Shown piece after piece: positions 17,225-26,266 of a DNA stretch of 40,858 nt. Source of the DNA: Gammaproteobacteria bacterium (GTDB taxonomy: Bacteria; Pseudomonadota; Gammaproteobacteria; Pseudomonadales; Pseudohongiellaceae). Position 1 is the first letter of the stretch. Each line of letters begins with the position of its first letter. The position numbers and the translations under genes are program-made. The DNA is taken from assembly GCA_029244985.1 (NCBI GenBank), contig JAQWQD010000029.1, forward strand, positions 1 through 40,858, read 5' to 3'. The notes beneath the pieces are model-generated. The model ran no database searches and had not been told where the DNA came from. It saw only the letters and a program-made list of their open reading frames with translations.

Positions 17225-17481
17225 CTAAAGCATTGAGTGACTTTCAAGTTTCCTCTTTAGCGCATTTTTTGAAATATTCTCTACAACAACAGCTAAGCAA
17301 TCAGTTATCCCTTCAATTAATACGTGTAGTGCTTTATTGGCGTCCGACAAGCACTCGATTTTAAAGAGCAGCTTGGCACTCCAATATCTCTTTTTCTTTA
17401 TGCATGTCAAAATAAAAGGTATAAGTGCTACTTTCTAATCAATATACTTTGCTACAGAATAATTAAGCACATATATACTGC

Positions 17482-17511
17482 AGGCTTTGAATTAAACCCT
17501 AATTGAAGCCT
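17482..17511 (-). terminator. Hairpin downstream of the eight-gene operon, possible terminator or 3' stabiliser
   Basis: Arms AGGCTT...AATTA and TAATT...AAGCCT pair over 11 bp with a small internal mismatch and an AACCC loop. It lies 45 bases beyond the stop of the last operon gene. There is no clear T-run on the minus strand, so termination efficiency is uncertain. Confidence 0.35.
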
Positions 17512-17556
17512 ATGGTTTTCCTAGATACGGTACAAAAAATATGCTTAATGATAATC

Positions 17557-19578
17557 TCAGCGGTAAGTCCGATTTGCTATGATTGCTTCTGCGATGATTA
17601 GCACCATGACAAGGCTTAGAATCCACCACCAGATACGCTGCGGTCTCTCCAGCTCCTCGATAAGCTGTGCGGTTTGTACTTCTCTAGATCTAACTGGATT
17701 GGTGTCTGGATTGATTATGGAATCATATAAATTTTCTACCGGAGTACGTGCAAAATTGGATTCCTCCGGCAATATATTAATGGCAAATCTAGACGACTCA
17801 CCATCGATCTCTGTAGTGATAAACCCAGGAGTAGCTGCTTGAATAACAAAGCCATCGTTGGTGAATTGGATTTCATTCCCATTAGCATCTACCGCGTTTA
17901 TTACTTCTGCCTGTCCGCTAGGGTCAAGAGAAAAACTGTCGCCAATTTGATAGGCGCGCTGCCTCAGCTCAGGTTGTACTAAATGTCTTAAGGTTTCATG
18001 AACAAAAGGTAAGAACAAACCTTGTAGCGGTAAGTTATTCCATTCCAAGTCCATGGCAGAGGCAAAAAATATGACCTTCCCGTCACCGACTTCCCTTTCT
18101 ACCAAAGCAGGTTCGGTATTATCGAACTGCATCAATACATCCGATTCAACATCAGGAATCAAACGCCAATGTCCCTGGAACCGAGCTGACCAATCGCTAT
18201 CGAGCGGCCGCAAAATTGGATGTCGACGATCAAAATCAGCTATAACCAGATACTCATCCCCACTCATGTCTTGATTTTGCAATATGGCTGGGGCTATGGT
18301 TTCGAATTGGCGATTAAATGAGTCTGGATTAATCCTATCTCCTGGTGCAACCAACAGCGCACCCCCGCTTTCTACGTATTCACTAATTGCCGATGCCTGG
18401 CCTAAGCTTAAATCTCCCACATTAAGGAGTACTACTACATCACTCTGCCTCAAGGATGCAGCGCTTAAGTCAGAAGGTTCGACTATTTCCAATTCAAAAG
18501 GAGATTCGTCGCCACTACTCACAGCCAAACCAAACCAGTGACCCTCATCATCAAACCAGTTCTCAGAAGATTCCCCATTAACCACCAACACCCTAATTTT
18601 TGGCAATACTTCTACTGTAAAGAAATAAGAATTATCAATTTCGAAATTGTCACCGGTCACTCGAACTTCGCCGACATGGGTACCTTCGCCTTCGAAAACG
18701 GTTGTGAAGGTAACCACTTCTTCTGATCGTTCTCCCAAATCTACAGGTATTCGATCTACCATTTGACCGTCAATGCTCAAGGTAACTTCCCCTTTATTTA
18801 AATAGAGAGTTCCCGTTGTTCTAACTCGAGCTAATATTTGTTGCTCTGTTGTATCTTCAAGTAATTGGTCTGGTGAACGCACATCAGTCAGTACTAAATT
18901 GCTGCTTTCTTCAGCGCCGATGTCAATGCCGGTAAAGGCAACACCCGGAGCAAGATTCCAGCTTTCATCGGTGGACTGCACACCGATATCCTGAAAATCA
19001 GAAATCAAATAAACAGCTCGATTTTCAAAACGTGATGCCTCCAGTATTTGATCAGCAAGCCGTAGATTCGGCAAATACCGAGTGTTACCAAAGCCTGCCT
19101 CAGGTATTTCATCGATAGCGGCACGGATACTGTCGAGATCAGTAGTCAGTTCACGAACAGTTTCCGCTGAGTCTGAAAATCCAATTAGCGCCACTTCATC
19201 CCCTGCGGTCATACCCCCAAGGAGATCTAGCGCTTCCTGTTTAGCCTGGGCAAAAATATCTTGGTATTGCATGCTCATTGATAGGTCCAACATGATTACG
19301 GCAGACTGAGGATCTGCATCTAGTAATCGAGCAACTGATTGATTGATAAGTGGCCTAGCAAATGCCATTACTAATAGTATGATTACTGCGGAACGGAGGA
19401 GTAGTAGAAATATTTGCTGCAAATGTTGAAAAAGAATTAATTTCTTTGACGTCTTTTTCAAGAACCGAATCGTACTGAACATCAATTTCGGTGGCTTTTC
19501 ACGACGAATTAAATGAATCGCGATAGGAATTAACGCAGCTAATAATCCGAGTAAAATAAGGGGGGTTAGAAAAACCAT
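17557..19578 (-). CDS. BatA-like membrane protein with vWA domain and GATase-like segment
   Basis: 673 aa. The N-terminus is the BatA aerotolerance-regulator domain: first helix FLTPLILLGLLAALIPIAIHL, then RREKPPKLMFSTIRFLKK, then a second helix to about residue 78. A vWA domain follows with MIDAS motif D98-L-S100-M-S102, LIGFSDSAE and VYLISDFQD. A beta-rich segment then leads to a glutamine-amidotransferase-like fold (SDVVVLLNVGDLSLGQASAISEYVESGGALLV). The last 25 residues form a membrane helix. Most of the protein should therefore lie in the periplasm. It starts in a TAATG overlap with the DUF58 gene and is last in the operon. Function in the Bat/MoxR context is not established; metal-dependent protein binding through MIDAS is likely. 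Confidence 0.88.
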   Translation of the reverse strand: MVFLTPLILLGLLAALIPIAIHLIRREKPPKLMFSTIRFLKKTSKKLILFQHLQQIFLLLLRSAVIILLVMAFARPLINQSVARLLDADPQSAVIMLDLSMSMQYQDIFAQAKQEALDLLGGMTAGDEVALIGFSDSAETVRELTTDLDSIRAAIDEIPEAGFGNTRYLPNLRLADQILEASRFENRAVYLISDFQDIGVQSTDESWNLAPGVAFTGIDIGAEESSNLVLTDVRSPDQLLEDTTEQQILARVRTTGTLYLNKGEVTLSIDGQMVDRIPVDLGERSEEVVTFTTVFEGEGTHVGEVRVTGDNFEIDNSYFFTVEVLPKIRVLVVNGESSENWFDDEGHWFGLAVSSGDESPFELEIVEPSDLSAASLRQSDVVVLLNVGDLSLGQASAISEYVESGGALLVAPGDRINPDSFNRQFETIAPAILQNQDMSGDEYLVIADFDRRHPILRPLDSDWSARFQGHWRLIPDVESDVLMQFDNTEPALVEREVGDGKVIFFASAMDLEWNNLPLQGLFLPFVHETLRHLVQPELRQRAYQIGDSFSLDPSGQAEVINAVDANGNEIQFTNDGFVIQAATPGFITTEIDGESSRFAINILPEESNFARTPVENLYDSIINPDTNPVRSREVQTAQLIEELERPQRIWWWILSLVMVLIIAEAIIANRTYR

Positions 19579-20471
19579 TAGAAACTCTTAGCCCTCTTCG
19601 ACATATAAGAAGATAAAGCCTCATCCAAAGACTGCGCAGTATTCAGCAAGCAATAGTCGACGCCGCTGCTCTGACACTGTTTGCGGCAATAAGATAGAAA
19701 TTCATTGATATTTTCTAAGTAGGCTTTACGAATAGCCGCTGGTGAAGTGATATAGGATTCATTATTTTCCATATCAACAAATTCACTAGCTTCATTGAAA
19801 GGAAAATTCAATTCTGCATCATCCATAACCTGAAAAGTAATAACGTCATTACCCATGCCCCGCAAGTTTTGTAACGTATTAATAATTCGCTCTTCATCAT
19901 CTAGCATATCGCTAATTAATATAACGAAACTTTTTTTATTAAGAGATGATGCCAGGTCAGTTAATGGCTTGACTACATCCGTTTTCTGTCCCGATTCTAC
20001 TTGGGACAAGGTCCTTAAAATTCGCATCAAGTGAGGCTGTCTACATTTTGCTGGAATATAATCTTTTATCTGTTCATCAAAAGTAATAAGTCCGACCGCA
20101 TCCCGCTGCCGCATAATAAAATATGCGAGAGCAGAAGCCAGAGTAATTCCATAATTTAACTTACTAATGCCTCCGGAGCTGTATGCCATTGATGCACTGG
20201 TATCCAATAAAATAACGCAGCGCACGTTAGTCTCATCTTCATATTGTTTGATGTAAAGCTTGTCACTTCTTGCGTAGAGCTTCCAGTCCACATGTCGCAT
20301 ATCATCACCACGTTGATAGTGACGATAATCATTAAACTCTACGCTGAAACCACGGTTGGGACTCTTGTGCAATCCTGATAAAAAACCTTCAACTACTACT
20401 CGTGCCCGCAACTCGAGATTGTCGAGCCCTGCTAATACACTCGGATCTAAAAAATTAAGAGAGTCTGACAT
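19578..20471 (-). CDS. DUF58-domain protein (vWA-like), MoxR partner
   Basis: 297 aa, no signal peptide and no clear membrane helix. The DUF58 signature is complete: YRHYQRGDDMRHVDWKLYARSDKLYIKQYEDE (residues 49-80), directly followed by a vWA-type MIDAS motif D90-T-S92-A-S94 in VILLDTSASM. FVILISDMLDD and the final segment on CRKQCQSSGVDYCLLNT complete the vWA-like core. DUF58 proteins are almost always encoded beside MoxR ATPases and are thought to be clients or adaptors. It starts 27 bases after moxR and its stop overlaps the next start (TAATG), so translation is probably coupled. Confidence 0.92.
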   Translation of the reverse strand: MSDSLNFLDPSVLAGLDNLELRARVVVEGFLSGLHKSPNRGFSVEFNDYRHYQRGDDMRHVDWKLYARSDKLYIKQYEDETNVRCVILLDTSASMAYSSGGISKLNYGITLASALAYFIMRQRDAVGLITFDEQIKDYIPAKCRQPHLMRILRTLSQVESGQKTDVVKPLTDLASSLNKKSFVILISDMLDDEERIINTLQNLRGMGNDVITFQVMDDAELNFPFNEASEFVDMENNESYITSPAAIRKAYLENINEFLSYCRKQCQSSGVDYCLLNTAQSLDEALSSYMSKRAKSF

Positions 20472-20498
20472 AAAAGAAAATTATCCGTTTATTCTATG

Positions 20499-21536
20499 CT
20501 ATATGTCAGATGCTGGTTCTGGAACTGCTGCCAGCAATCGCTCAATTACATTATCTGTAGTAACGCGCTCTGCTTCAGCGTGAAAGTTTAATAGTATCCT
20601 ATGGCGCAAAATTGCAGGTGCAAGTGCTCTGACATCACCGTATGACACGTTATAACGGCCAAGCAATAAGGCTCTGACTTTGCCCGCGAGAATTAGATTT
20701 TGAGAAGCTCGAATCCCCGCACCCCAACTTACCCAATCTCTAATAAATTCTGGCGCAGTATCTGACTGTGGCCGAGACGCATGAACCAAACGCACGGCAT
20801 ATTGAATGACTGCTTCCGCTGCAGGAACTTGGCGCGCGATGCGTTGAAAATCCAAGATATCTTCACCTCCCAATGGATGCGCCAGCGCATTGTCGTGTGT
20901 TTGCGTCGTTTGTCTTACTACCGTCACTTCGTCTTCTTCCGACAAGTAACCTAACTCAATCTTGAACATGAAGCGGTCGAGCTGGGCTTCTGGCAAGGGG
21001 TAAGTACCCTCTAGCTCTATCGGATTTTGAGTGGCCAGAACAAAGAAAGGCTTTGACATTGGGTAGGTAACACCGGCCGCAGTTACTTGCCGTTCTTCCA
21101 TCGCCTCAAGTAAAGAAGACTGAGTTTTCGGTGGAGTTCTATTTATTTCATCCGCAAGCAGAATGTTGGTAAAGATAGGGCCTTTGACAAATTTCAAGTT
21201 CCGACCCGCTTCGGTTTCTTCAACAACCTCGGAACCAACCACGTCGGCCGGCATTAGATCTGGTGTAAATTGAATTCGGCTGAAGTCAACTTGAAGAATA
21301 TCTGCGACAGTTTTAATGAGCAACGTTTTAGCAAGCCCGGGGACTCCAGTCACGAGTACGTGGCCTCCACCAAATAAAGCAATCAACAATTCATCAATAA
21401 TATCTTCTTGACCAATAATGACTTTCTTTATTTCGGCAACAATTTTATCCCTGCCTTCCTGCATACGTTTTACCAGCACGAGATCATCCTGATCTTCAAT
21501 TTCTAATTGTTGTTCTGTATCTGCTGCTTCTGTCAT
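20499..21536 (-). CDS. MoxR-family AAA+ ATPase
   Basis: 345 aa from the ATG at 21536. Walker A is GVPGLAKT (residues 64-71), Walker B is ILLADE (E130), and DEINRTPPKTQSSLLEAMEERQVT is the MoxR-specific insert region. Sensor 1 lies in FVLATQNPIELEGTYPLPEAQLDRFMF, with arginine finger near LDRF. AAA_lid with ILRHRILLNF is at the C-terminus. The frame is open to an ATG at 21569 inside the DUF4159 gene, but GGGA eight bases before the inner ATG favours that start. MoxR ATPases act as chaperones for vWA-containing partners, of which this operon has three. Cytosolic. Confidence 0.95.
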   Translation of the reverse strand: MTEAADTEQQLEIEDQDDLVLVKRMQEGRDKIVAEIKKVIIGQEDIIDELLIALFGGGHVLVTGVPGLAKTLLIKTVADILQVDFSRIQFTPDLMPADVVGSEVVEETEAGRNLKFVKGPIFTNILLADEINRTPPKTQSSLLEAMEERQVTAAGVTYPMSKPFFVLATQNPIELEGTYPLPEAQLDRFMFKIELGYLSEEDEVTVVRQTTQTHDNALAHPLGGEDILDFQRIARQVPAAEAVIQYAVRLVHASRPQSDTAPEFIRDWVSWGAGIRASQNLILAGKVRALLLGRYNVSYGDVRALAPAILRHRILLNFHAEAERVTTDNVIERLLAAVPEPASDI

Positions 21537-21552
21537 TTCTAATTCCCGTTCA

Positions 21553-22380
21553 TCAGTGACTAAATGCATAAATTAAAAAATTGATACCAATCTTATACGC
21601 CTCATTGGTAAACTTAGTCGGGTAAGGTCCATAAAACGTATGTTCCCACCCATCACCGAGGTCAGTATTATAATTCGCTACCATCATTACTCGTCCATCA
21701 TCATCAAGAACAGCGTAAACTTCCGGCGGATAGCTTGGATCGTCAAGATTCATAAATCCGCCAAAGTCCCAAGTCACCATGCGACCGGGCACCTGCGCAA
21801 ATTCATCGATGTCAAAAAATATGTGGAACATTTCATGACTAGGGTCTAGTTGAATAATCTCACGATCTGGAAATATTTTGCGAATTTCCACGAACATATC
21901 GTCCAGGTGAGGTTGACCCCAAAAATCATCAACCATAACGAAACCACCACGAAACATATACTCACGCAGTGCTTCGATTTCTTCTGGCGAAAAGTTGGGG
22001 CCACTGTAAGAAGAGCCAATGGGTACTCTCTTCCAATTCATATAAAGGAAGATATGCTCGTACAAGCGCGGATCAGTTAGTTGTATATATTCATGGTTGC
22101 GAGGATTAGTCTCTACATTAGTGTAGCGCATCACTCCCCGGAGAAAATTCTCATCGGAATCAGGATAATCTGTGTCCCACCAACCTCTGCGGCTGAACGA
22201 AGATCGACCGCCTTGATAGTTAGTATACTGTCCACGCATCCAAGTAAATTCAGTAATCTCGCTGCTATAGATAGATAGATCCTCGTTGTCGCCACCAAAT
22301 TGCAAAACTTGGCCGACTGCCGAATATGGAGATAATACCAACCCGATAGCGAGACTTATTTTTACTAGAGTAGATCCCAC
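21553..22380 (-). CDS. Secreted DUF4159-domain protein
   Basis: 275 aa with signal peptide (MGSTLVKISLAIGLVLSPYSAVGQ). The DUF4159 domain fills the rest. Typical pieces are FLRGVMRYTNVET, LREYMFRGGFVMVDDFWG, FPDREIIQLDPSHEMFHIFFDI and a C-terminal NEAYKIGINFLIYA. The fold is related to the class I glutamine amidotransferase-like group, without catalytic Cys. Start is GTG, whose G is shared with the stop of the TPR gene (TAGTG), a one-base overlap. DUF4159 genes recur in MoxR/DUF58 operons; their function is unknown. Confidence 0.85.
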   Translation of the reverse strand: MGSTLVKISLAIGLVLSPYSAVGQVLQFGGDNEDLSIYSSEITEFTWMRGQYTNYQGGRSSFSRRGWWDTDYPDSDENFLRGVMRYTNVETNPRNHEYIQLTDPRLYEHIFLYMNWKRVPIGSSYSGPNFSPEEIEALREYMFRGGFVMVDDFWGQPHLDDMFVEIRKIFPDREIIQLDPSHEMFHIFFDIDEFAQVPGRMVTWDFGGFMNLDDPSYPPEVYAVLDDDGRVMMVANYNTDLGDGWEHTFYGPYPTKFTNEAYKIGINFLIYAFSH

Positions 22381-25079
22381 TAATTTTGACTTCCATTGAC
22401 AGATTCCAGTAATACTTGCTGCGCGCGTCGATAACTCGGTGCTATCTCAAGCGCATATAGCACGCTCTGCTTAGCTTCTGCTACTTGATCGTTACGAAGG
22501 TAGGCTTCAGCAAGATCTGTACGGGCCTCAACTGGATCGTTAATTTCTAATTTGAGCAGCACTTCATACTCTGTGACTGCTAGTGCTGGATCATCAACAA
22601 GATTCGCATAACGTGCTTTTAGCTCATGGACCGAACTTCGATAGGGGTCTACTTGAATTGCACGATCAATGAAATAAGAAGCTCTGTCAAGATTCTCATC
22701 CTCTAAAGCGGCATCGGCTAGAATCATCGCAGAATCATAGTCATGCTGGAGGTTTTCCAGCAAGGTTTCTAACCACCGTAATTGCTCATCTCGGTTTTCT
22801 TCTGTTTCATAGATCTGTGATAGCACTAGTGCGGGACTCGGATACCCTGTGTACGTAGGAAGCATGTCATGGGCAGTTACCAAATGAAATTTGGCTTGCT
22901 CAAAATCTTCTTCCTTAAACAAAACTATACCTAATTGCAAATGCGCTTGAAAATCCCGCGCATTTTCTTCAATCCGTGCCCGCATATGCTGCTTTAGTGA
23001 AGCATTATTATAGAGCTCCGCCAATATAGCGCTGGAATTCTCACGAACACCATGACCGTGACCATCCCCCTCATCAGGCACATCTTCGGAATGAACATAG
23101 ACATTGATTTCCGCAACGCGTCGATCAATCCAATTTTTGAACCCCATGTTGAATTGATCCAAGTTTAGTTGGAACACTTCATCGAAACGAACCGATTCCT
23201 CTTTTACCACCGCATATTGATCGATAAATTCAACTAATTTTTCAAAGCCGTATTCTTCGGTAATGTAATCAACTACTAGATAAGACTGAAAATAAGCAAA
23301 CCCTAAATCAGCATTATTTTGAGCTCCAGAAAATCCTGAATTGAGATCTTTAATATGCAACAGCTTTTCATCAGCTGCAGCTCTCACTAAATCCAAACCT
23401 TGGCTACGACCCCAATAAGGTCGTCCTTCTCTTTCTTCCCAAACAGATATTCCTTCAGAAAGCCAGCGAGGCATGCGATTATTTGTCATCTGCAAAGTGA
23501 TGACATGCATGAATTCATGCCAAACAATTTCTTGCCAATTTGCTGATAATGTATCTGGCGATATCAAGGTGATAACTTTACCGAAACAGATTCCCACTAA
23601 AGGACCAATGTCAGGCAAACCCACAGAGCGAACCGCAAAATCTTCAGTGTTTTCAAAAACCTCAATAAGAATTGGACTTTCTGGCTCGAATCCATACTTC
23701 GCCGTTAGTGTGTCATAACCTTCTTCAAGAAGTGGCTCTAGATAAGGCCAAAGAATATCGGCATCGTTTTCGCTCATGTGTACTTTAAAATGCTCACTCT
23801 CAACCGTTGTGTAAGTTTCAAGAGTGTCGAATACTTTCAACATATTTGATGCAAGCACGTTAAACGGATCATTCTCGAAACCTATTTCCAGGTTAGCTTT
23901 ACCTTCTTCTTCCTCGCCTAAGCGAATTAGATTGTTACCTAACAGGGTATAACCTTGCCAATAATTTGGGTCAGCATCTATTGCAGCACGAGCGAATTCG
24001 ACTGCTTCGGCAAATAGATAATTATTGCCGAGGGTATCAGCAACATCACCGAGAAATTTCGGGTTATTTGGGCTAAAACTATTCACTCTAGCGAGGTGCT
24101 CGGCATATTCATCATCACGTTGGTTTAAAGCAGCTTGTGCAGCAAGTATGCTGTGAGTTTTTAATGCTTCCGGATTGAGATCTAACACGCGGCTAAAATA
24201 GTCTTCAGCTTCTTCCTGCCGACTGTTGATGAGCAATAACTGACCATATGTCTCTAATGCCAACACAGAGTTAGGATTAATTGCCAAGGCTCTTTGTAGC
24301 GAACGTTCGTCTCCGCCTACTCGCGCAATACCAACTAGTGCCGGGACATAGCGGCTATTAATATCCAATACTTCTTGATAAGAACGCTCGGCATCACTAG
24401 CGTTATATTTTTCTAAAAACAAATCACCCCACAAGGTATGAGCTTCAAGATTATTCGGGTTAGCGCGGGTAGCTTCATTAAACAAACTATTCGCATCATA
24501 AAAACTATCCAATAGCCAACTCGCTAACGCTACCATCGCAACGTCTTCAGAAGCGAAAACTAAACCATTGTTATAGCGTTGAACTGCTTGATCCAAAAAT
24601 TGCTGCGCGTCTGCTTTTCGCCCGACAAATTGAAGGAGGCTCCCATACTGCACTAAAGTGCGCACCGGAGGTTCAAACTGGCCTTCAATCACAGCTGTAA
24701 GTATTGCTAGGGCTTCAGCAGACTGGCCTATTTCCCTTTTTACTTCAGCAAGTTGCGTGCTAATCAGAGGAAATCGCGCGTAATCGTTATCTTCAATAGT
24801 ATTCTCAATAATACTAATTGCTTGTTGGGTATTGCCCATCATAAAGAAGGCTCGGCTCGCACCTACAATGCCTTCATTTTTATCTAAGCCGTCTGCCATC
24901 TGGAAGATGTCAGCCGCGGCCGCATAAGAGCCATTGATTAATAACTGTTCGCCTCGAAACAATGGAGACTCCCCGGTGTTCGTCTGTGGTTCTTGTGCAA
25001 ATACCGGTGATACCAGTAATAAACTAAATAGCAACGCATTGATTCTTATACTGGGCTTATTACAAAGATTGGATTTCAT
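22380..25079 (-). CDS. Secreted TPR protein with gluzincin (peptidase MA-like) domain
   Basis: 899 aa from the ATG at 25079, chosen because it directly begins a signal peptide (MKSNLCNKPSIRINALLFSLLLVSPVFAQ); the frame is open 27 codons further. Residues about 30-420 are tandem TPR repeats. A zinc-metallopeptidase domain has H521-EFM-H525 in IVWHEFMHVITLQ and E542 in RWLSEGISVWEE, the HExxH...E pattern of gluzincins, so it looks catalytically intact. A His/Gly/Asp-rich linker (DEGDGHGHG) precedes another TPR block to the end. It would act in the periplasm. Its start overlaps the end of the caspase-like gene by 20 bases, and its stop overlaps the DUF4159 start. Confidence 0.88.
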   Translation of the reverse strand: MKSNLCNKPSIRINALLFSLLLVSPVFAQEPQTNTGESPLFRGEQLLINGSYAAAADIFQMADGLDKNEGIVGASRAFFMMGNTQQAISIIENTIEDNDYARFPLISTQLAEVKREIGQSAEALAILTAVIEGQFEPPVRTLVQYGSLLQFVGRKADAQQFLDQAVQRYNNGLVFASEDVAMVALASWLLDSFYDANSLFNEATRANPNNLEAHTLWGDLFLEKYNASDAERSYQEVLDINSRYVPALVGIARVGGDERSLQRALAINPNSVLALETYGQLLLINSRQEEAEDYFSRVLDLNPEALKTHSILAAQAALNQRDDEYAEHLARVNSFSPNNPKFLGDVADTLGNNYLFAEAVEFARAAIDADPNYWQGYTLLGNNLIRLGEEEEGKANLEIGFENDPFNVLASNMLKVFDTLETYTTVESEHFKVHMSENDADILWPYLEPLLEEGYDTLTAKYGFEPESPILIEVFENTEDFAVRSVGLPDIGPLVGICFGKVITLISPDTLSANWQEIVWHEFMHVITLQMTNNRMPRWLSEGISVWEEREGRPYWGRSQGLDLVRAAADEKLLHIKDLNSGFSGAQNNADLGFAYFQSYLVVDYITEEYGFEKLVEFIDQYAVVKEESVRFDEVFQLNLDQFNMGFKNWIDRRVAEINVYVHSEDVPDEGDGHGHGVRENSSAILAELYNNASLKQHMRARIEENARDFQAHLQLGIVLFKEEDFEQAKFHLVTAHDMLPTYTGYPSPALVLSQIYETEENRDEQLRWLETLLENLQHDYDSAMILADAALEDENLDRASYFIDRAIQVDPYRSSVHELKARYANLVDDPALAVTEYEVLLKLEINDPVEARTDLAEAYLRNDQVAEAKQSVLYALEIAPSYRRAQQVLLESVNGSQN

Positions 25080-26220
25080 CAGCTTGCTCACTCGTAGTTT
25101 CACTTTCGATATATTCGCTATCAATGGATTCTGCTTCATCCGAAATACCAACAGCTGCATTGAAATGCCCGGTCGCCACGGCCAACTCTACTAGTAAAGC
25201 CTCCATCTGTTGCCAGTAATCCGCTTCGAGAAAATCTTGTTTGCGCCCCCGAAAGACGAAGACAGAACGCTCAATCTCTTGCATCCGTGCTTTCAATTCA
25301 CGAGCCTGCGGACTCAAATTTTGAGTGTCATCTAACAGAGTGTCGATATAGGCGATTTCTGCTAGCCGCCCATCAATGGCATCTACTGTCGGATTGAGCG
25401 CAAATAAAGCATCACCATTATCGTCAAGACCGGCATGCTCAGAAGCTAAGCGCCCCTGCTCTTCGTACCAAGCCTCGACATTAGTTTTGGCGTATTCGAA
25501 AGCTTCAAGCATGGAAACTCGATTATTTTTATCTCTGTCGCCGTTGCGACTGTCGAGGGCTTCAATGAAGTACCGGGAGAAAACTGGATCATAACGCTCC
25601 GAAGGAGAACGAGTAGATGAAATAACGACGCGACCTTCACTAGAGAGCGAAGTTGAGAAACCGTAACTAGCACTTGTGGTATTAATAATCGCAATATCTT
25701 GCTCATTAAATTGATCTAACAAGTCCGAAAATACAGCACCGGTGATGTCTGGGCCCACGATATTAAACTTCGCTTCTTCTTCTGCACCGGAGCCATGTCC
25801 AATTAAATAGAGCGTAATTTGATCGCCAGTTTTTACTTTGGCTGCTAATTCTGCTAAGCCGTTTTCTATCCCTTCCAGATCACAAGCCCCATCTACTCTA
25901 TCACCGCCAGGTAAAGCAGGTGCGCCCTTATCATAGAGGAGGGTGATGGTGTCAGAAGTGTAGCCGTAGTCCCGAGAGAGAATGTCGTGAAGGGAAAATG
26001 ACCATTGCCTAAACTGTGCCTGATTGACTTCGCCAATTGTTGGGCCAACCAGTATGACTGCATATTTAGTAGAGTCTGGACTATCAAGAAAATAATCAGA
26101 AACAAGTTCTGTCCCGGATTTAGACTCTTCGAATTGTCCATTTGCTGACCCACTAAGAAGCAAAACACTAAGCAGCATTAACAATTGAAGTTTGATTGGC
26201 GAAATAATTCTTTGTTTCAT
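25060..26220 (-). CDS. Secreted caspase/legumain-fold (clan CD, C13-like) protein, catalytic Cys apparently replaced by Ser
   Basis: 386 aa with signal peptide (hydrophobic LQLLMLLSVLLLSGSANG). Residues about 45-260 look like a C13/caspase-like domain: KYAVILVGPTIGE (first strand), DTITLLYD, ITLYLIGHGSG with H142, then DIAIINTTSASYGFS, and VVISSTRSPSERYDPVFSRYFIEAL. In legumain the Cys lies 41 residues after the His in a strand ending EACESG. Here the residue at that distance is S183, and no Cys occurs nearby. The C-terminal third is helical. It could be a pseudopeptidase or an unusual serine enzyme. It is 46 bases downstream of the vWA gene and overlaps the next gene. Confidence 0.7.
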   Translation of the reverse strand: MKQRIISPIKLQLLMLLSVLLLSGSANGQFEESKSGTELVSDYFLDSPDSTKYAVILVGPTIGEVNQAQFRQWSFSLHDILSRDYGYTSDTITLLYDKGAPALPGGDRVDGACDLEGIENGLAELAAKVKTGDQITLYLIGHGSGAEEEAKFNIVGPDITGAVFSDLLDQFNEQDIAIINTTSASYGFSTSLSSEGRVVISSTRSPSERYDPVFSRYFIEALDSRNGDRDKNNRVSMLEAFEYAKTNVEAWYEEQGRLASEHAGLDDNGDALFALNPTVDAIDGRLAEIAYIDTLLDDTQNLSPQARELKARMQEIERSVFVFRGRKQDFLEADYWQQMEALLVELAVATGHFNAAVGISDEAESIDSEYIESETTSEQADEIQSL

Positions 26221-26266
26221 GTTGAATTAACTCTCTTGCGAAACCTTTTGCTTAGTTCTATTTTTC

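Larger units (their letters stand above)
16971..17556. other. 586-base gene-free region with several hairpins
   Basis: I find no convincing gene; a 61-codon minus-strand frame at 17225-17410 lacks a Shine-Dalgarno and has no recognisable content. Non-coding signs are an inverted repeat CTGACT/AGTCAG (17169-17174 with 17187-17192), followed by a GGGG/CCCC hairpin and TTTT (17199-17224), and a hairpin at 17482-17511 just beyond the big minus-strand operon. A 13-base sequence, ATTTACATGCTTT, at 17066-17078 also occurs at 3897-3909. Confidence 0.45.

Noticed and set aside
17225..17410. 61-codon minus-strand frame in the 586-base gap
   Set aside because: TTG start without Shine-Dalgarno and no family resemblance; kept only as part of the gap description.
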